Below are positions 54,760 to 63,229 of a stretch of 64,000 bases of DNA, piece by piece. How positions within the stretch are numbered: the first letter of the stretch is position 1; each line of letters opens with the position of its first letter. The stretch is from the NCBI GenBank assembly GCA_937981575.1, contig CALJNR010000043.1:1-64000 (forward strand), read 5' to 3'. Under the pieces are notes generated by a model. The model was not told the origin of the DNA and did no database searches. It saw only the letters and a program-made list of their open reading frames with translations. Origin of the DNA: an uncultured Clostridia bacterium (GTDB lineage: Bacteria > Bacillota > Clostridia > Lachnospirales > Cellulosilyticaceae). A program made the position numbers and the translations under genes.

Positions 54760-56181
54760 ATGAGAACAGAAGATGCTCCGGGATTTTTGAAATTAAAGCA
54801 TAGTGCAGGTGTTTCAAAATATTTGGATCCTTCTCAAACACTAGTTATAGGTTTTTTAATTGTTATCTTAATGGGAACCATTCTGTTAATGCTGCCAATC
54901 AGCAGTACTCAAGGAGAAACAACAGCTTTTGTAGATGCCTTTTTTACGGCCACATCTGCTGTTTGCGTAACAGGACTTGTGGTTGTTAATACCCTTGAGT
55001 ATTGGTCAATCTTTGGGAAGATTGTTATTCTTATTTGTATTCAGATAGGCGGCCTTGGATTTATGTCTTTGGTAAGTATGATTTTTATCATCAGCGGCAG
55101 ACGTATTACATTAAAAAGCAGACTGATTATGCAGGAAGCCTTTAACTTTGATACGACTTCAGGAATCGTAAGGTTTACTAAAAATATTGTATTAGGGACT
55201 TTTGCAGTTGAACTAATTGGTGCAATTTTTTTAGCTTTTACCTTTATACCGGAGCATGGCCTAGGAAAAGGAATAGCTTACTCTATCTTTCACTCCATAT
55301 CTGCTTTTTGTAATGCAGGATTTGATATCGTTGGAGATAACAGCTTAACGCCTTATGTAGGCAATGGTATTGTGAATTTTACAATCATGACACTTATTGT
55401 TCTAGGTGGCCTAGGCTTTAGTGTATGGATAGATACTTACAAAACGATTATGTTTAAAATCAAGTCTCCAGATAATTTTACATGGAAGCAGGCTTTTTAT
55501 AAAATGTCACTTCATACGAGACTCGTATTAATTATTACTGTGATTTTGATTGCTATTGGATTCGTCTTTTTCTTTTGTGCTGAATACGGCAATATAAATA
55601 CTTTAGGCAGGTTGCCTATTAAAGATAAAATTTATGCAGCTCTTTTTCAGTCAGTTACACCGCGTACAGCAGGATTTAATACGATAACACTTAGTGAACT
55701 TACACCGGCATCCAAAATTATGACTATTCTTTTAATGTTTATCGGAGGCTCGCCGGCAGGGACAGCAGGAGGGATTAAAACGGTAACGATGGGGGTACTG
55801 CTTCTTTGTACCATTTCTACCATCAAAGGCAAGGAGAATACAGAAATCTTTAAAAAGAGAATTCCTTTTCATATTATTACAAGGGCTATGGCCATTACCG
55901 TAATTTCTATAGCTGTTGTTATTTTTATGCTTATGATGTTATCTTTTTCTGAAAGTGCAAGTTTTATGGAGCTTGTTTTTGAGGCCATCTCGGCATTTGG
56001 AACCGTTGGATTGACTCTTGGGATAACTTCTTCCCTTAGTTTTACGGGTAAAATTTTTATCATTGTAACGATGTTTATCGGACGGCTTGGACCTATTACT
56101 ATGGCAGTGGCACTGATGATCAAGCAAGGAAGAGATAAGGGAGCGATTCAATACGCTGAAGAAAGAGTTTTAGTAGGATAA
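54760..56181 (+). CDS. ktrB: Potassium uptake protein, TrkH/KtrB family
   Basis: Membrane channel subunit of the Ktr K+ transporter. 473 aa with four membrane-pore-membrane repeats. The selectivity-loop glycines are seen in SAVCVTGLV near 66, SAFCNAGFD near 182, TPRTAGFNT near 299 and SAFGTVGLT near 412. KtrB is more likely than TrkH because the adjacent gene is a single-unit RCK protein (KtrA, 221 aa). AAGGAGAG precedes the ATG. ktrA follows after about 20 bases, then a trmH-type gene. Confidence 0.93.
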   Translation: MRTEDAPGFLKLKHSAGVSKYLDPSQTLVIGFLIVILMGTILLMLPISSTQGETTAFVDAFFTATSAVCVTGLVVVNTLEYWSIFGKIVILICIQIGGLGFMSLVSMIFIISGRRITLKSRLIMQEAFNFDTTSGIVRFTKNIVLGTFAVELIGAIFLAFTFIPEHGLGKGIAYSIFHSISAFCNAGFDIVGDNSLTPYVGNGIVNFTIMTLIVLGGLGFSVWIDTYKTIMFKIKSPDNFTWKQAFYKMSLHTRLVLIITVILIAIGFVFFFCAEYGNINTLGRLPIKDKIYAALFQSVTPRTAGFNTITLSELTPASKIMTILLMFIGGSPAGTAGGIKTVTMGVLLLCTISTIKGKENTEIFKKRIPFHIITRAMAITVISIAVVIFMLMMLSFSESASFMELVFEAISAFGTVGLTLGITSSLSFTGKIFIIVTMFIGRLGPITMAVALMIKQGRDKGAIQYAEERVLVG

Positions 56182-56202
56182 TGGATATGGAGGATGAAGA
56201 GT

Positions 56203-56868
56203 GTGAAATTAAAACAATATGTAGTATTTGGGCTTGGAAGATTTGGGGTGAGCGTTGCAACGACCCTTGCTGAAGCAGGCTATGAAGTTATGGTTGTAGA
56301 TGAATCCGAAGAGAAAATTCAGGAGATATCTCCTTATGTAACCCATGCTGTACAGGCAGATGCCACAGACATGGATACACTAAAAACGCTGGGGATTCGT
56401 AATTTTGATGTAGGCGTTGTAGCGATTGGGAAAGACATCCAATCAAGTATCATGATCACTTTGCTGCTTAAAGAACTTGGTATTCCTTACGTAGTTGCCA
56501 AGGCAAGCACAGAGGTTCACCAAAGGGTTCTTCAGAAGCTGGGGGCAGATCGTATTATTCTGCCGGAGTATGAGATGGGTAAACGTATCGCTGCCAACCT
56601 CATTGCGGGTAATATTATTGATTATATTCAGCTTTCACCGGATTACAGCATCATGGAGGTTGCATCGCTGCCGGAATGGAATCACTGTACCATTAAAGAT
56701 TTGGATGTCCGCAGCAAATATGGTATCAATATTATTGCTATTGAAAATAAAGGTGGTATAAATGTTTCACCGGAACCGGATTATGTACTTACCCCAGAAG
56801 ATGTCTTAGTGGTTGTTGGGCATAATAAGGATCTTCAAGAATTAGAAGCGAGACGTTATGCAAAGTAA
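56203..56868 (+). CDS. ktrA: K+ uptake regulatory subunit KtrA (RCK/TrkA-N)
   Basis: Cytosolic gating ring protein that binds nucleotides and controls KtrB. About 221 aa: an N-terminal Rossmann RCK domain (FGLGRFGVSVATTLAEAG near 6-23, then VVDESEE with the acidic residue that fixes the ribose) and a C-terminal RCK_C domain from about 135. GTG 56203 is selected because TATGGAGG ends 9 bases upstream; ATG 56194 touches that site. It overlaps the next gene by 11 bases. Confidence 0.92.
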   Translation: MKLKQYVVFGLGRFGVSVATTLAEAGYEVMVVDESEEKIQEISPYVTHAVQADATDMDTLKTLGIRNFDVGVVAIGKDIQSSIMITLLLKELGIPYVVAKASTEVHQRVLQKLGADRIILPEYEMGKRIAANLIAGNIIDYIQLSPDYSIMEVASLPEWNHCTIKDLDVRSKYGINIIAIENKGGINVSPEPDYVLTPEDVLVVVGHNKDLQELEARRYAK

Positions 56869-57655
56869 TATTATTTCCAGCATGCAAAATCCTATTATTA
56901 AAGAGATTATGCTTCTGCAAAAGAAGAAAAGTCATAGAAAAAAAGAAGGGCTTTTTATTGTAGAAAGTATTAAGGCTGTTAATGAGATTCCATCAGGCTA
57001 TCCAATAAAATACTTAATAGTAACCCCCTTAATAACAAGGGAACAGCTTCCAGTTTTAGAGACAAACAAAAAAGTTGTTGTAACGGAAGAGGTTTATAAA
57101 GCTATAAGTGATACGATTACTCCACAGGGCGCGATGGCTGTAGTAGAGATGCCGGCTGTAGCACTCGATGATCTTACCATTAAGGGACAGGGATTTTATT
57201 TAATCCTTGAAAATATGCAGGATCCAGGAAATCTCGGAACCATCATAAGAACAGCCCATGCATTTGGAGCTGAAGCTGTACTGATTACAAAAGGTTCGGT
57301 TGATTTATATAGTCCTAAGGTGGTACGAGCTACAATGGGGTCTTTGTTTCATGTTAAAGCATGTATTGATTATGAAATAGAAGATTATATGACGTATGTA
57401 AGAAAAGTGGGAGCGGCTGTTTATGCTGCAGATCTGGAAAATGCTGAGCCGCTTTCTAAAGTAAGATTTAAAAGCCCTCTGGCCATAGTAATTGGCAATG
57501 AAGGAAGTGGGGTTTCCAAATATACAAAAAAGACAGCTGATCATAAAGTAATGATTCCTATGCCTGGAGGCAGTGAGTCTCTAAATGCTTCGGTAGCAGC
57601 CTCTATTTGTATGTATGAAGTCATGAAACAGTTAGATCATCAACTGAAAAAGTAA
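56858..57655 (+). CDS. TrmH/SpoU-family rRNA or tRNA 2'-O-methyltransferase
   Basis: 265-aa SPOUT methyltransferase using S-adenosylmethionine. The N-terminal substrate-binding domain is at about 1-95 (SMQNPIIKEIMLLQKKKSHRKK, described in part). The knotted domain has motif 1 NMQDPGNLGTIIRTAHAFGA near 112-131, motif 2 VIGNEGSGVS near 210 and motif 3 IPMPGGSESLNASVAASI near 231. RlmB-like or 23S G2251/G2553-type targets are possible, but the target cannot be read from the sequence. It overlaps ktrA by 11 bases, so translation is coupled. It ends the ktrB-ktrA operon. Confidence 0.92.
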   Translation: MQSNIISSMQNPIIKEIMLLQKKKSHRKKEGLFIVESIKAVNEIPSGYPIKYLIVTPLITREQLPVLETNKKVVVTEEVYKAISDTITPQGAMAVVEMPAVALDDLTIKGQGFYLILENMQDPGNLGTIIRTAHAFGAEAVLITKGSVDLYSPKVVRATMGSLFHVKACIDYEIEDYMTYVRKVGAAVYAADLENAEPLSKVRFKSPLAIVIGNEGSGVSKYTKKTADHKVMIPMPGGSESLNASVAASICMYEVMKQLDHQLKK

Positions 57656-57699
57656 TAAGAAAGGAATCCCTTTGATTAAGGCGCTGTAAGTGATTATCC

Positions 57700-57728
57700 T
57701 TGACAAAGAGGGATAAAGTTCATATAAT
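57700..57728 (+). promoter_or_regulatory. Sigma-A promoter of asnS
   Basis: TTGACA (57700-57705), a 17-base spacer and TATAAT (57723-57728) form a perfect consensus just before the T-box leader. Confidence 0.9.
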
Positions 57729-57744
57729 TTTAGACAATAAAATA

Positions 57745-57995
57745 TTTATTGACGATGATAAGAAGAGTAGCTTCTGCGGCGGTTTTCAGAGAGTTAGTGA
57801 GGGTGAGATACTAACAGCCTGGCAGTATGTGAAGAACATCTTGGAGTTGCTGACCGAAAGTGAATGATTGAGTAGGCTTAGCCGGGTTAAGACCGTTATA
57901 TCTTAATTGAGGTGGATTTCTATTTTGGGAAATCAACTAGGGTGGTAACGCGGAGCATACTTCGTCCCTTATATGAGAGGGACGGAGTTTTTTAT
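57745..57995 (+). promoter_or_regulatory. T-box riboswitch of asnS (tRNA-Asn)
   Basis: Classic elements are present: an AGAGAGTTAG-type box near 57790, the T-box AGGGTGGTAACGCGG at 57939-57953, and a terminator (CGTCCCTT-...GAGGGACGG-T6) at about 57963-57993. The probable specifier is AAC at 57835-57837, in GAAGAACATC, matching asparagine. Uncharged tRNA-Asn would promote read-through. Confidence 0.93.
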
Positions 57996-58098
57996 TTTAG
58001 TATTTAGATGTAGGGTATAAGCAAAGTCAACACATCTGATGCTTCCTTTTTATCTATGTGAAAACAAAAGAGTATACTAAAGCAAAGGAGTAATATGT

Positions 58099-59490
58099 AT
58101 GGAAACAGTATCAATTAAAGCACTTTACAACGCCCCAGAGGCTCATGAGACAGGAGTAATCACTATAGCTGGCTGGGTAAGAACCGTAAGAGATTCAAAG
58201 ACCTTTGGGTTTATTGAACTCAATGATGGAACTTTTTTTAAATCCCTCCAAATTGTTTTTGAAGATAACCTGTCAAACTTTAAGCAAGTTGCAAAATTAG
58301 GAGTTGGCGCAGCAATTATTGTTACAGGTAATCTCGTTATTACCCCTAATCAAAAGCAGCCCTTTGAGCTTAAAGCGTCAGAAGTTGTTATAGAAGGAGA
58401 ATGCCCGCCGGAATATCCGCTGCAAAAGAAAAGACATTCTTTTGAGTTTTTAAGACAAATCGCTTATCTTAGACCACGTACTAATACATTTGCAGCTGTT
58501 TTTAGAGTACGTTCTCTGGCTGCTTATGCGATTCATAAATTTTTCCAGGAAAGAAACTTTGTTTATGCCCATACGCCTATTATTACAGCCAGTGACTGTG
58601 AGGGCGCAGGAGAAATGTTCAGAGTTACAACGCTCGACCCAGTGGCTCCTCCAAAAACAGATGCAGGAGAAGTTAACTTTAAAGAAGACTTTTTTGGGAA
58701 AATGGCAAGTCTTACCGTTTCAGGGCAGCTTTCAGCCGAAACTTTTGCTATGGCTTTCAGAGATGTGTATACTTTTGGGCCAACCTTCAGAGCAGAAAAA
58801 TCCAACACCCCAAGACATGCAGCTGAGTTCTGGATGATTGAACCGGAGATTGCTTTCGCAGATCTAGGGGATGATATGCAGCTGGCTGAAGATATGCTTA
58901 AGTTTGTGATTAAATATGTGCTTGAAAATGCGAAAGAAGAAATGCAGTTCTTTAATCAATTCGTTGATAAAGGCGTATTAGAAAGGCTAGAAGCTATTGT
59001 AAATTCAGAGTTTGGCAAAGTATCTTATACTGAAGCGATTCAAATTTTAGAAACAAGCGGCAGACAATTTGAATACCCTGTTTTCTGGGGATGTGATCTT
59101 CAGACAGAGCATGAGAGATACCTGACAGAAGAACATTTCAAAAAGCCAGTATTTGTTATAGATTATCCGAAAGAAATCAAAGCCTTTTATATGCGTATGA
59201 ACGAAGATAACAAAACAGTAGCGGCTATGGACCTTTTAGTGCCAGGAGTTGGAGAACTGATTGGCGGCAGCCAGAGAGAAGAAAGGCTGGATGTTCTTTT
59301 AGAAAGAATGAATGAGCTTGGCCTTTGTGCAGATGACTATTGGTGGTACCTGGACCTTAGAAGATTTGGAGGAACCAGACACGCAGGTTTTGGCCTTGGA
59401 TTTGAAAGACTTATTATGTACATTACAGGAATGACTAATATCAGAGATGTTATTCCATTCCCAAGAACCACTGGATCAGCAGAGTTTTAA
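58099..59490 (+). CDS. asnS: Asparaginyl-tRNA synthetase
   Basis: Class IIb synthetase charging tRNA-Asn; the T-box specifier agrees. The 463-aa protein has an N-terminal OB anticodon domain at about 1-100 ([24 protein letters not shown], described in part). The class II core has motif 1 near 155 ([16 protein letters not shown]), motif 2 with [24 protein letters not shown] near 224 and motif 3 [15 protein letters not shown] near 434-448. The insertion [16 protein letters not shown] near 190 is typical of the bacterial AsnS type. AAAGGAG precedes the ATG. It is the last core gene before the accessory segment. Confidence 0.97.
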   Translation: METVSIKALYNAPEAHETGVITIAGWVRTVRDSKTFGFIELNDGTFFKSLQIVFEDNLSNFKQVAKLGVGAAIIVTGNLVITPNQKQPFELKASEVVIEGECPPEYPLQKKRHSFEFLRQIAYLRPRTNTFAAVFRVRSLAAYAIHKFFQERNFVYAHTPIITASDCEGAGEMFRVTTLDPVAPPKTDAGEVNFKEDFFGKMASLTVSGQLSAETFAMAFRDVYTFGPTFRAEKSNTPRHAAEFWMIEPEIAFADLGDDMQLAEDMLKFVIKYVLENAKEEMQFFNQFVDKGVLERLEAIVNSEFGKVSYTEAIQILETSGRQFEYPVFWGCDLQTEHERYLTEEHFKKPVFVIDYPKEIKAFYMRMNEDNKTVAAMDLLVPGVGELIGGSQREERLDVLLERMNELGLCADDYWWYLDLRRFGGTRHAGFGLGFERLIMYITGMTNIRDVIPFPRTTGSAEF

Positions 59491-59513
59491 AAAATAGTAT
59501 AAAGCAATATATT

Positions 59514-59565
59514 AAATCGGGATCAACTTTGTATTATCATAAACAAAGATAATCCCGATTTTTTT
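59514..59565 (+). terminator. Terminator of asnS
   Basis: AAATCGGGAT pairs with ATCCCGATTT, with an inner CTTTG/CAAAG stem, ending in T7. Confidence 0.9.
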
Positions 59566-59630
59566 GTGTTTAAGATTTTTGTGTTTTGCGAGAGATGAAT
59601 AGTAAAAAAATCTAAGATAAGGGCTGGCTA

Positions 59631-59714
59631 GGGGCGCTTGGGAGGAGGAACTTTTGTGGCTCCCGCCTACCCACTGCCAAACCCGAGTCGCCCCAAAAAT
59701 TCCCCCTCCCAAGC
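59631..59714. other. GC-rich pseudoknot-capable element
   Basis: GGGGCG (59631-59636) complements CGCCCC (59689-59694). GCTTGGGAGG (59636-59645) complements CCTCCCAAGC (59705-59714). The two helices cross, giving an H-type pseudoknot; GGGAG can alternatively pair with CTCCC at 59660-59664. Base composition differs sharply from its neighbours. No Rfam class is recognised. Confidence 0.5.
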
Positions 59715-60032
59715 TAATCATTGCAAAGGATAGCTGGTACTGAAAGTAATGCTCTCAAAAAAGCTCTTCCCTACTCCAACCAGACAACGTCAAGAGTAGG
59801 GATAAGAGGTAATGATCAAGTTAAGGGCTAAATACCAAAGCGGTACCCCTTACAGAACTATTGGAAAACAAGTGAAAGAATAGTGTCAAGAGTTAAGGGT
59901 TAAGGCAGAGTAGAAAAGAAATTTTTGTTTTAAACTAAAAATTTTTCCTATAGGGATTTAGGGAATAGAGGAGACGCAAAGATCTTTAGGGGAAAATAAC
60001 TTTAAAATGTAAATGAGATTGAAGCAAATGGC

Positions 60033-60060
60033 TTGCATTTTTGTAAATATGAGATATACT
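60033..60060 (+). promoter_or_regulatory. Probable sigma-A promoter of the HEPN-like gene
   Basis: TTGCAT (60033-60038), a 16-base spacer and TATACT (60055-60060) lie 110 bases upstream of the start. Confidence 0.5.
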
Positions 60061-60170
60061 AAAGAGTTATATAGGAATACAATTTATGATAAATATAGTT
60101 GTATTTACTCAATAAAATATGTAAAAATATCTTGATGAGAATATATAAATATCTTTGTGGGGGGAAAACA

Positions 60171-61196
60171 ATGCAATTTCATATAATGAATAATGGAATC
60201 GATTCTTTGAAATTTGGGTTAACTCACTATAGGAAATTTCTAAAAAGTATTAATAATATTGATATGGATATTGATAAACGCTTTAGCGAGTTGAAATTCT
60301 CTACGATAGCATTTCACAATGCAATAGAGTTATTTACTAAAAAAATACTATATGACATAAATGAACTACTAATTTTTTCAGTTGATGTTTCAGATAACTA
60401 TATAGCAACGCTCTTACATGAAAAATACATAAAAAACAGAAGAGATTCTCGCATGGATTTTTGGATAGCTGGGGAAGTAGAAGATACCACATACAAAACT
60501 ATTGATTATAAAAGGAGTATAGAAATTTTACAGTCAATATTTAAAGAAGAATTATCAAAACGCGATTACGAAGTCTTGGTGTCTTTGGGGAAAATGCGTA
60601 ATGCAATGACACATCTTGGATATTGGGACGACTATGGATGGTACAAAATATTAACCACAATCAATGACAGTATAGAATTGATTATAAAGTTTTACAGTAG
60701 AATAATAAAAAAGCCGGAGAAATTTTTCACGGGGACTATAGTTAAAAGAATGGTTATTTTGTTAGAGTTGGCTGAACCAGAACTTGACGAGATTTGGTGG
60801 GCTTCTTGGGAAGTATATGTTAATGGAATTTTTGAATACTTTGAGACAACTTTTACTAACTTTGTACAAAAGATTGAGTTAGTGATCGATGAACGTATAA
60901 ACTCATTAAAGAGTCTATCGTTTGAACGTGAAGGGAAGAAAACAAATCTAATTATTTATTTGGTACCTCGGTGTGATGCAATTTTGTTTATTAAAGATAA
61001 TATCATTGTAGGTGTGTTAAATATTACAGATATAAAGCTTGATGAGGAATTTAATATTATAAATGATTCTATTAAATTTTATTTTTTTAAAAAGAAGACA
61101 ATTTATAGTAAAGACTTATATTTTGAATGGAAGAGTATGGGTTTATGTAAAGAGCAAAAACATTTACTAAACCAGTTAGAGAAGTCATATGAGTAG
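60171..61196 (+). CDS. HEPN-like domain protein, unknown
   Basis: 341 aa, no signal or membrane segment. Residues 36-165 are helical and carry AFHNAIELFTKKILYD near 47-62. KMRNAMTHLGY at 141-151 contains R-N-x3-H, the Rx4-6H motif (with the common polar residue after Arg) that is the active site of HEPN ribonucleases. The C-terminal part (about 190-341) is alpha/beta and unfamiliar. GGGGGGA fixes the ATG at 60171; in-frame starts upstream lack a site. It lies 220 bases upstream of hsdM in AT-rich DNA, so a defence or toxin role is plausible. RNase activity is inferred from one motif. Confidence 0.6.
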   Translation: MQFHIMNNGIDSLKFGLTHYRKFLKSINNIDMDIDKRFSELKFSTIAFHNAIELFTKKILYDINELLIFSVDVSDNYIATLLHEKYIKNRRDSRMDFWIAGEVEDTTYKTIDYKRSIEILQSIFKEELSKRDYEVLVSLGKMRNAMTHLGYWDDYGWYKILTTINDSIELIIKFYSRIIKKPEKFFTGTIVKRMVILLELAEPELDEIWWASWEVYVNGIFEYFETTFTNFVQKIELVIDERINSLKSLSFEREGKKTNLIIYLVPRCDAILFIKDNIIVGVLNITDIKLDEEFNIINDSIKFYFFKKKTIYSKDLYFEWKSMGLCKEQKHLLNQLEKSYE

Positions 61197-61317
61197 TATA
61201 CAAATATATAAGTAGCTTATCACCGTAGTCTCAAATTTCAAAAATATATTCTCAATATAAGGTTATCTTTTATAAGGATGGCCTTTATATTCCGTTAACA
61301 AAGTTACCGCGCAAGTA

Positions 61318-61346
61318 TTGATAAAAAGCACAAAAGATACTAAAAT
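61318..61346 (+). promoter_or_regulatory. Sigma-A promoter of hsdM
   Basis: TTGATA (61318-61323), a 17-base spacer and TAAAAT (61341-61346) stand 67 bases before the gene. This suggests the RM genes are transcribed independently of the HEPN-like gene. Confidence 0.7.
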
Positions 61347-61412
61347 GTGGTAAAATAAAACTGACAGAAGGATAAGTTCAGAATAGAACATACTTTGAGG
61401 AGTGAAAGTTAA

Positions 61413-62930
61413 ATGGATAAATTGACATTACAGCAATTAGAATCAAAACTATGGGAGTGTGCGGATGTTCTTAGAGGAGAACTTTCTGCTACTCAGTATA
61501 TGGATTATATATTTGGCATGTTATTTTTAAAGAGAATGAATGATGAGTTTGATATAGAAAGAGCGACTCGCGAAAACGAATTTAAAGAGCAGGGAATGGC
61601 AGGGGAAGAAATTGAAGAACTGCTAAATGACTCTTCGGTATATGAGACTTTTTATGTGCCAGAGCAAGCAAGATGGGAAAAGCTTAGAAACTTAAATTTA
61701 AATATAGGCCCTGAGCTGGATAAAGCTTTTAAAGCGATTGAAGATGAACCTAAAAACAGTGAGCTTATTGGGGTGCTAACCACTGTCAATTATAACGATA
61801 AGGAAAGAGTGCCGGATAAAAAATTAAGTCAGTTACTACTTATTTTTGACAGCATGAACCTTGCAAATGCAAACATTGAATCAGAGGATATTCTTGGGAA
61901 TGCCTATGAGTATTTAATCAAGCAGTTTGCAGACCAAGGGGGCAAGAAAGGCGGAGAATTCTATACGCCTACAGAAGTTGTTAGAACTATGGTAAATCTA
62001 TTGAAGCCACAAGAAGGAGAGCGTATCTATGACCCAACTTGTGGTTCTGGTGGTATGCTCATTCAAAGCATTCAGTATATCAAAGAACATGGCGAAAATC
62101 CTAAGAATATATCCCTATATGGTCAAGAAATAAATCTTTCGACTTGGGCAATCTGCAAAATGAATATGCTTTTACATGGAGCAAAAGGAGCAGATATTAA
62201 GAAAGGTGACACCATAAGAGAGCCTAAACATACTGAAGGTGGCGTCCTTAAAACATTTGACAAGGTGCTGGCAAATCCTCCATTTTCCCTAAGTAACTGG
62301 GGATTAGAAGAAGCAAGCAGTGACGAGTATCATAGATTCCCTTATGGCATACCGCCAAAATCCTATGGAGACCTTGCTTTTGTATCTCATATGGTCGCAA
62401 GTTTAAATGCAAAAGGCAAGATGGCAAGTGTTGTCCCTCATGGTGTTTTATTTAGAGGTGGAGCAGAAGGCAAGATTAGAGAAGGCTTCTTAAAAGATGA
62501 TTTAATAGAAGCTGTTATAGGACTTCCGCAAAATATCTTTTATGGGACAGGCATTCCAGCGGCCATTCTTGTAATCAATAAGAGTAAAGAACAAGAAAAA
62601 AGAAATAAAGTACTCTTCATAGATGGTAGTCAAGATTTTGTTAAAGACGGCAATAAGAATAGATTGAGAGACGAAGATATAGAGAAGATTATAAAGGCCT
62701 TTGATGAATATAAGGATATTGAAAGGTATGCCAGCTTAGTGGAATTAGAGACTATAAAGGGAAATGACTATAACCTAAATATCAGCAGATATGTAGATAC
62801 AACAGAGGAAGAGGAAGAAGTAGATATTGATTTAGTTTTACAGGATATTAGGGAATTAAAGTTAAAGATGGCAGATTCGGAACAACAGTTAAATCAGTAT
62901 CTTGAGGAACTGGGATTTGACTCTATTTAG
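61413..62930 (+). CDS. hsdM: Type I restriction-modification DNA methyltransferase subunit HsdM
   Basis: N6-adenine methyltransferase subunit that works with HsdS, alone for modification or with HsdR for restriction. 505 aa. The N-terminal HsdM helical domain is at about 5-150 (LWECADVLRGELSATQYMDYIFGMLF region). The SAM-binding motif I is YDPTCGSGGML near 206-216. Motif IV is VLANPPFSLSNWG near 287-299 (NPPF, m6A type). The C-terminal tail is acidic and coiled-coil-like (EEEEEVDIDLVLQDIRELK region). GAGGAGTGAAAG precedes the ATG. A small ORF and hsdS follow. hsdR is not seen and may lie past the end. Confidence 0.95.
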   Translation: MDKLTLQQLESKLWECADVLRGELSATQYMDYIFGMLFLKRMNDEFDIERATRENEFKEQGMAGEEIEELLNDSSVYETFYVPEQARWEKLRNLNLNIGPELDKAFKAIEDEPKNSELIGVLTTVNYNDKERVPDKKLSQLLLIFDSMNLANANIESEDILGNAYEYLIKQFADQGGKKGGEFYTPTEVVRTMVNLLKPQEGERIYDPTCGSGGMLIQSIQYIKEHGENPKNISLYGQEINLSTWAICKMNMLLHGAKGADIKKGDTIREPKHTEGGVLKTFDKVLANPPFSLSNWGLEEASSDEYHRFPYGIPPKSYGDLAFVSHMVASLNAKGKMASVVPHGVLFRGGAEGKIREGFLKDDLIEAVIGLPQNIFYGTGIPAAILVINKSKEQEKRNKVLFIDGSQDFVKDGNKNRLRDEDIEKIIKAFDEYKDIERYASLVELETIKGNDYNLNISRYVDTTEEEEEVDIDLVLQDIRELKLKMADSEQQLNQYLEELGFDSI

Positions 62931-62944
62931 AGATAAGGGAATAA

Positions 62945-63211
62945 GTGGATATGGACACTACAGATATTAGTAAGAGCTTATATAATGCAATGATATGGGG
63001 GTATATTGAAGCTATAAAGATATTATGGACAACAGACGAGTTTAAATCTGCCATTATAGGGATACCAGTATCAATTATAACATTTAAAATTGTTGGAGCA
63101 ATTTTCTGGTGGGGAAGAAATAATGATATATGGTTTGGGCGGACAGGTGGAAAAATACTTTATTATTTAATCAATACTTTTATCATTTGGGTAGTAATGA
63201 AGATAGTATAG
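62945..63211 (+). CDS. Small membrane protein inserted between hsdM and hsdS
   Basis: 88 aa starting at GTG (AAGGGA about 6 bases upstream; an ATG at 62951 is an alternative). One hydrophobic segment is near 38-55 (AIIGIPVSIITFKIVGAIFWWG region) and another at the C-terminus (ILYYLINTFIIWVVMKIV). It lies 14 bases after hsdM and 18 before hsdS, so it is within the operon. Most type I loci have hsdM and hsdS adjoining, and I recognise no family. A role in membrane association or protection is possible but unsupported. Confidence 0.55.
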   Translation: MDMDTTDISKSLYNAMIWGYIEAIKILWTTDEFKSAIIGIPVSIITFKIVGAIFWWGRNNDIWFGRTGGKILYYLINTFIIWVVMKIV

Positions 63212-63229
63212 AGATAGAGGTGACAAATT

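Larger units (their letters stand above)
59566..60170. other. Accessory-boundary intergenic region
   Basis: No gene is recognised across 600 bases. 59621-59714 is a GC-rich block (about 60% GC against AT-rich surroundings) able to form crossing helices (see the next entry). 59720-60000 contains several short direct and palindromic words (AGAGTAGGGATAAGAGG, AAGAGTTAAGGGTTAAGG). It ends with the promoter of the HEPN-like gene. It separates conserved core genes from a defence-type locus. Confidence 0.6.

Noticed and set aside
59512-59721. Minus-strand 69-codon ORF across the GC-rich block
   Set aside because: No ribosome site, mixed composition, and it runs over the asnS terminator and the pseudoknot-like element; likely chance.
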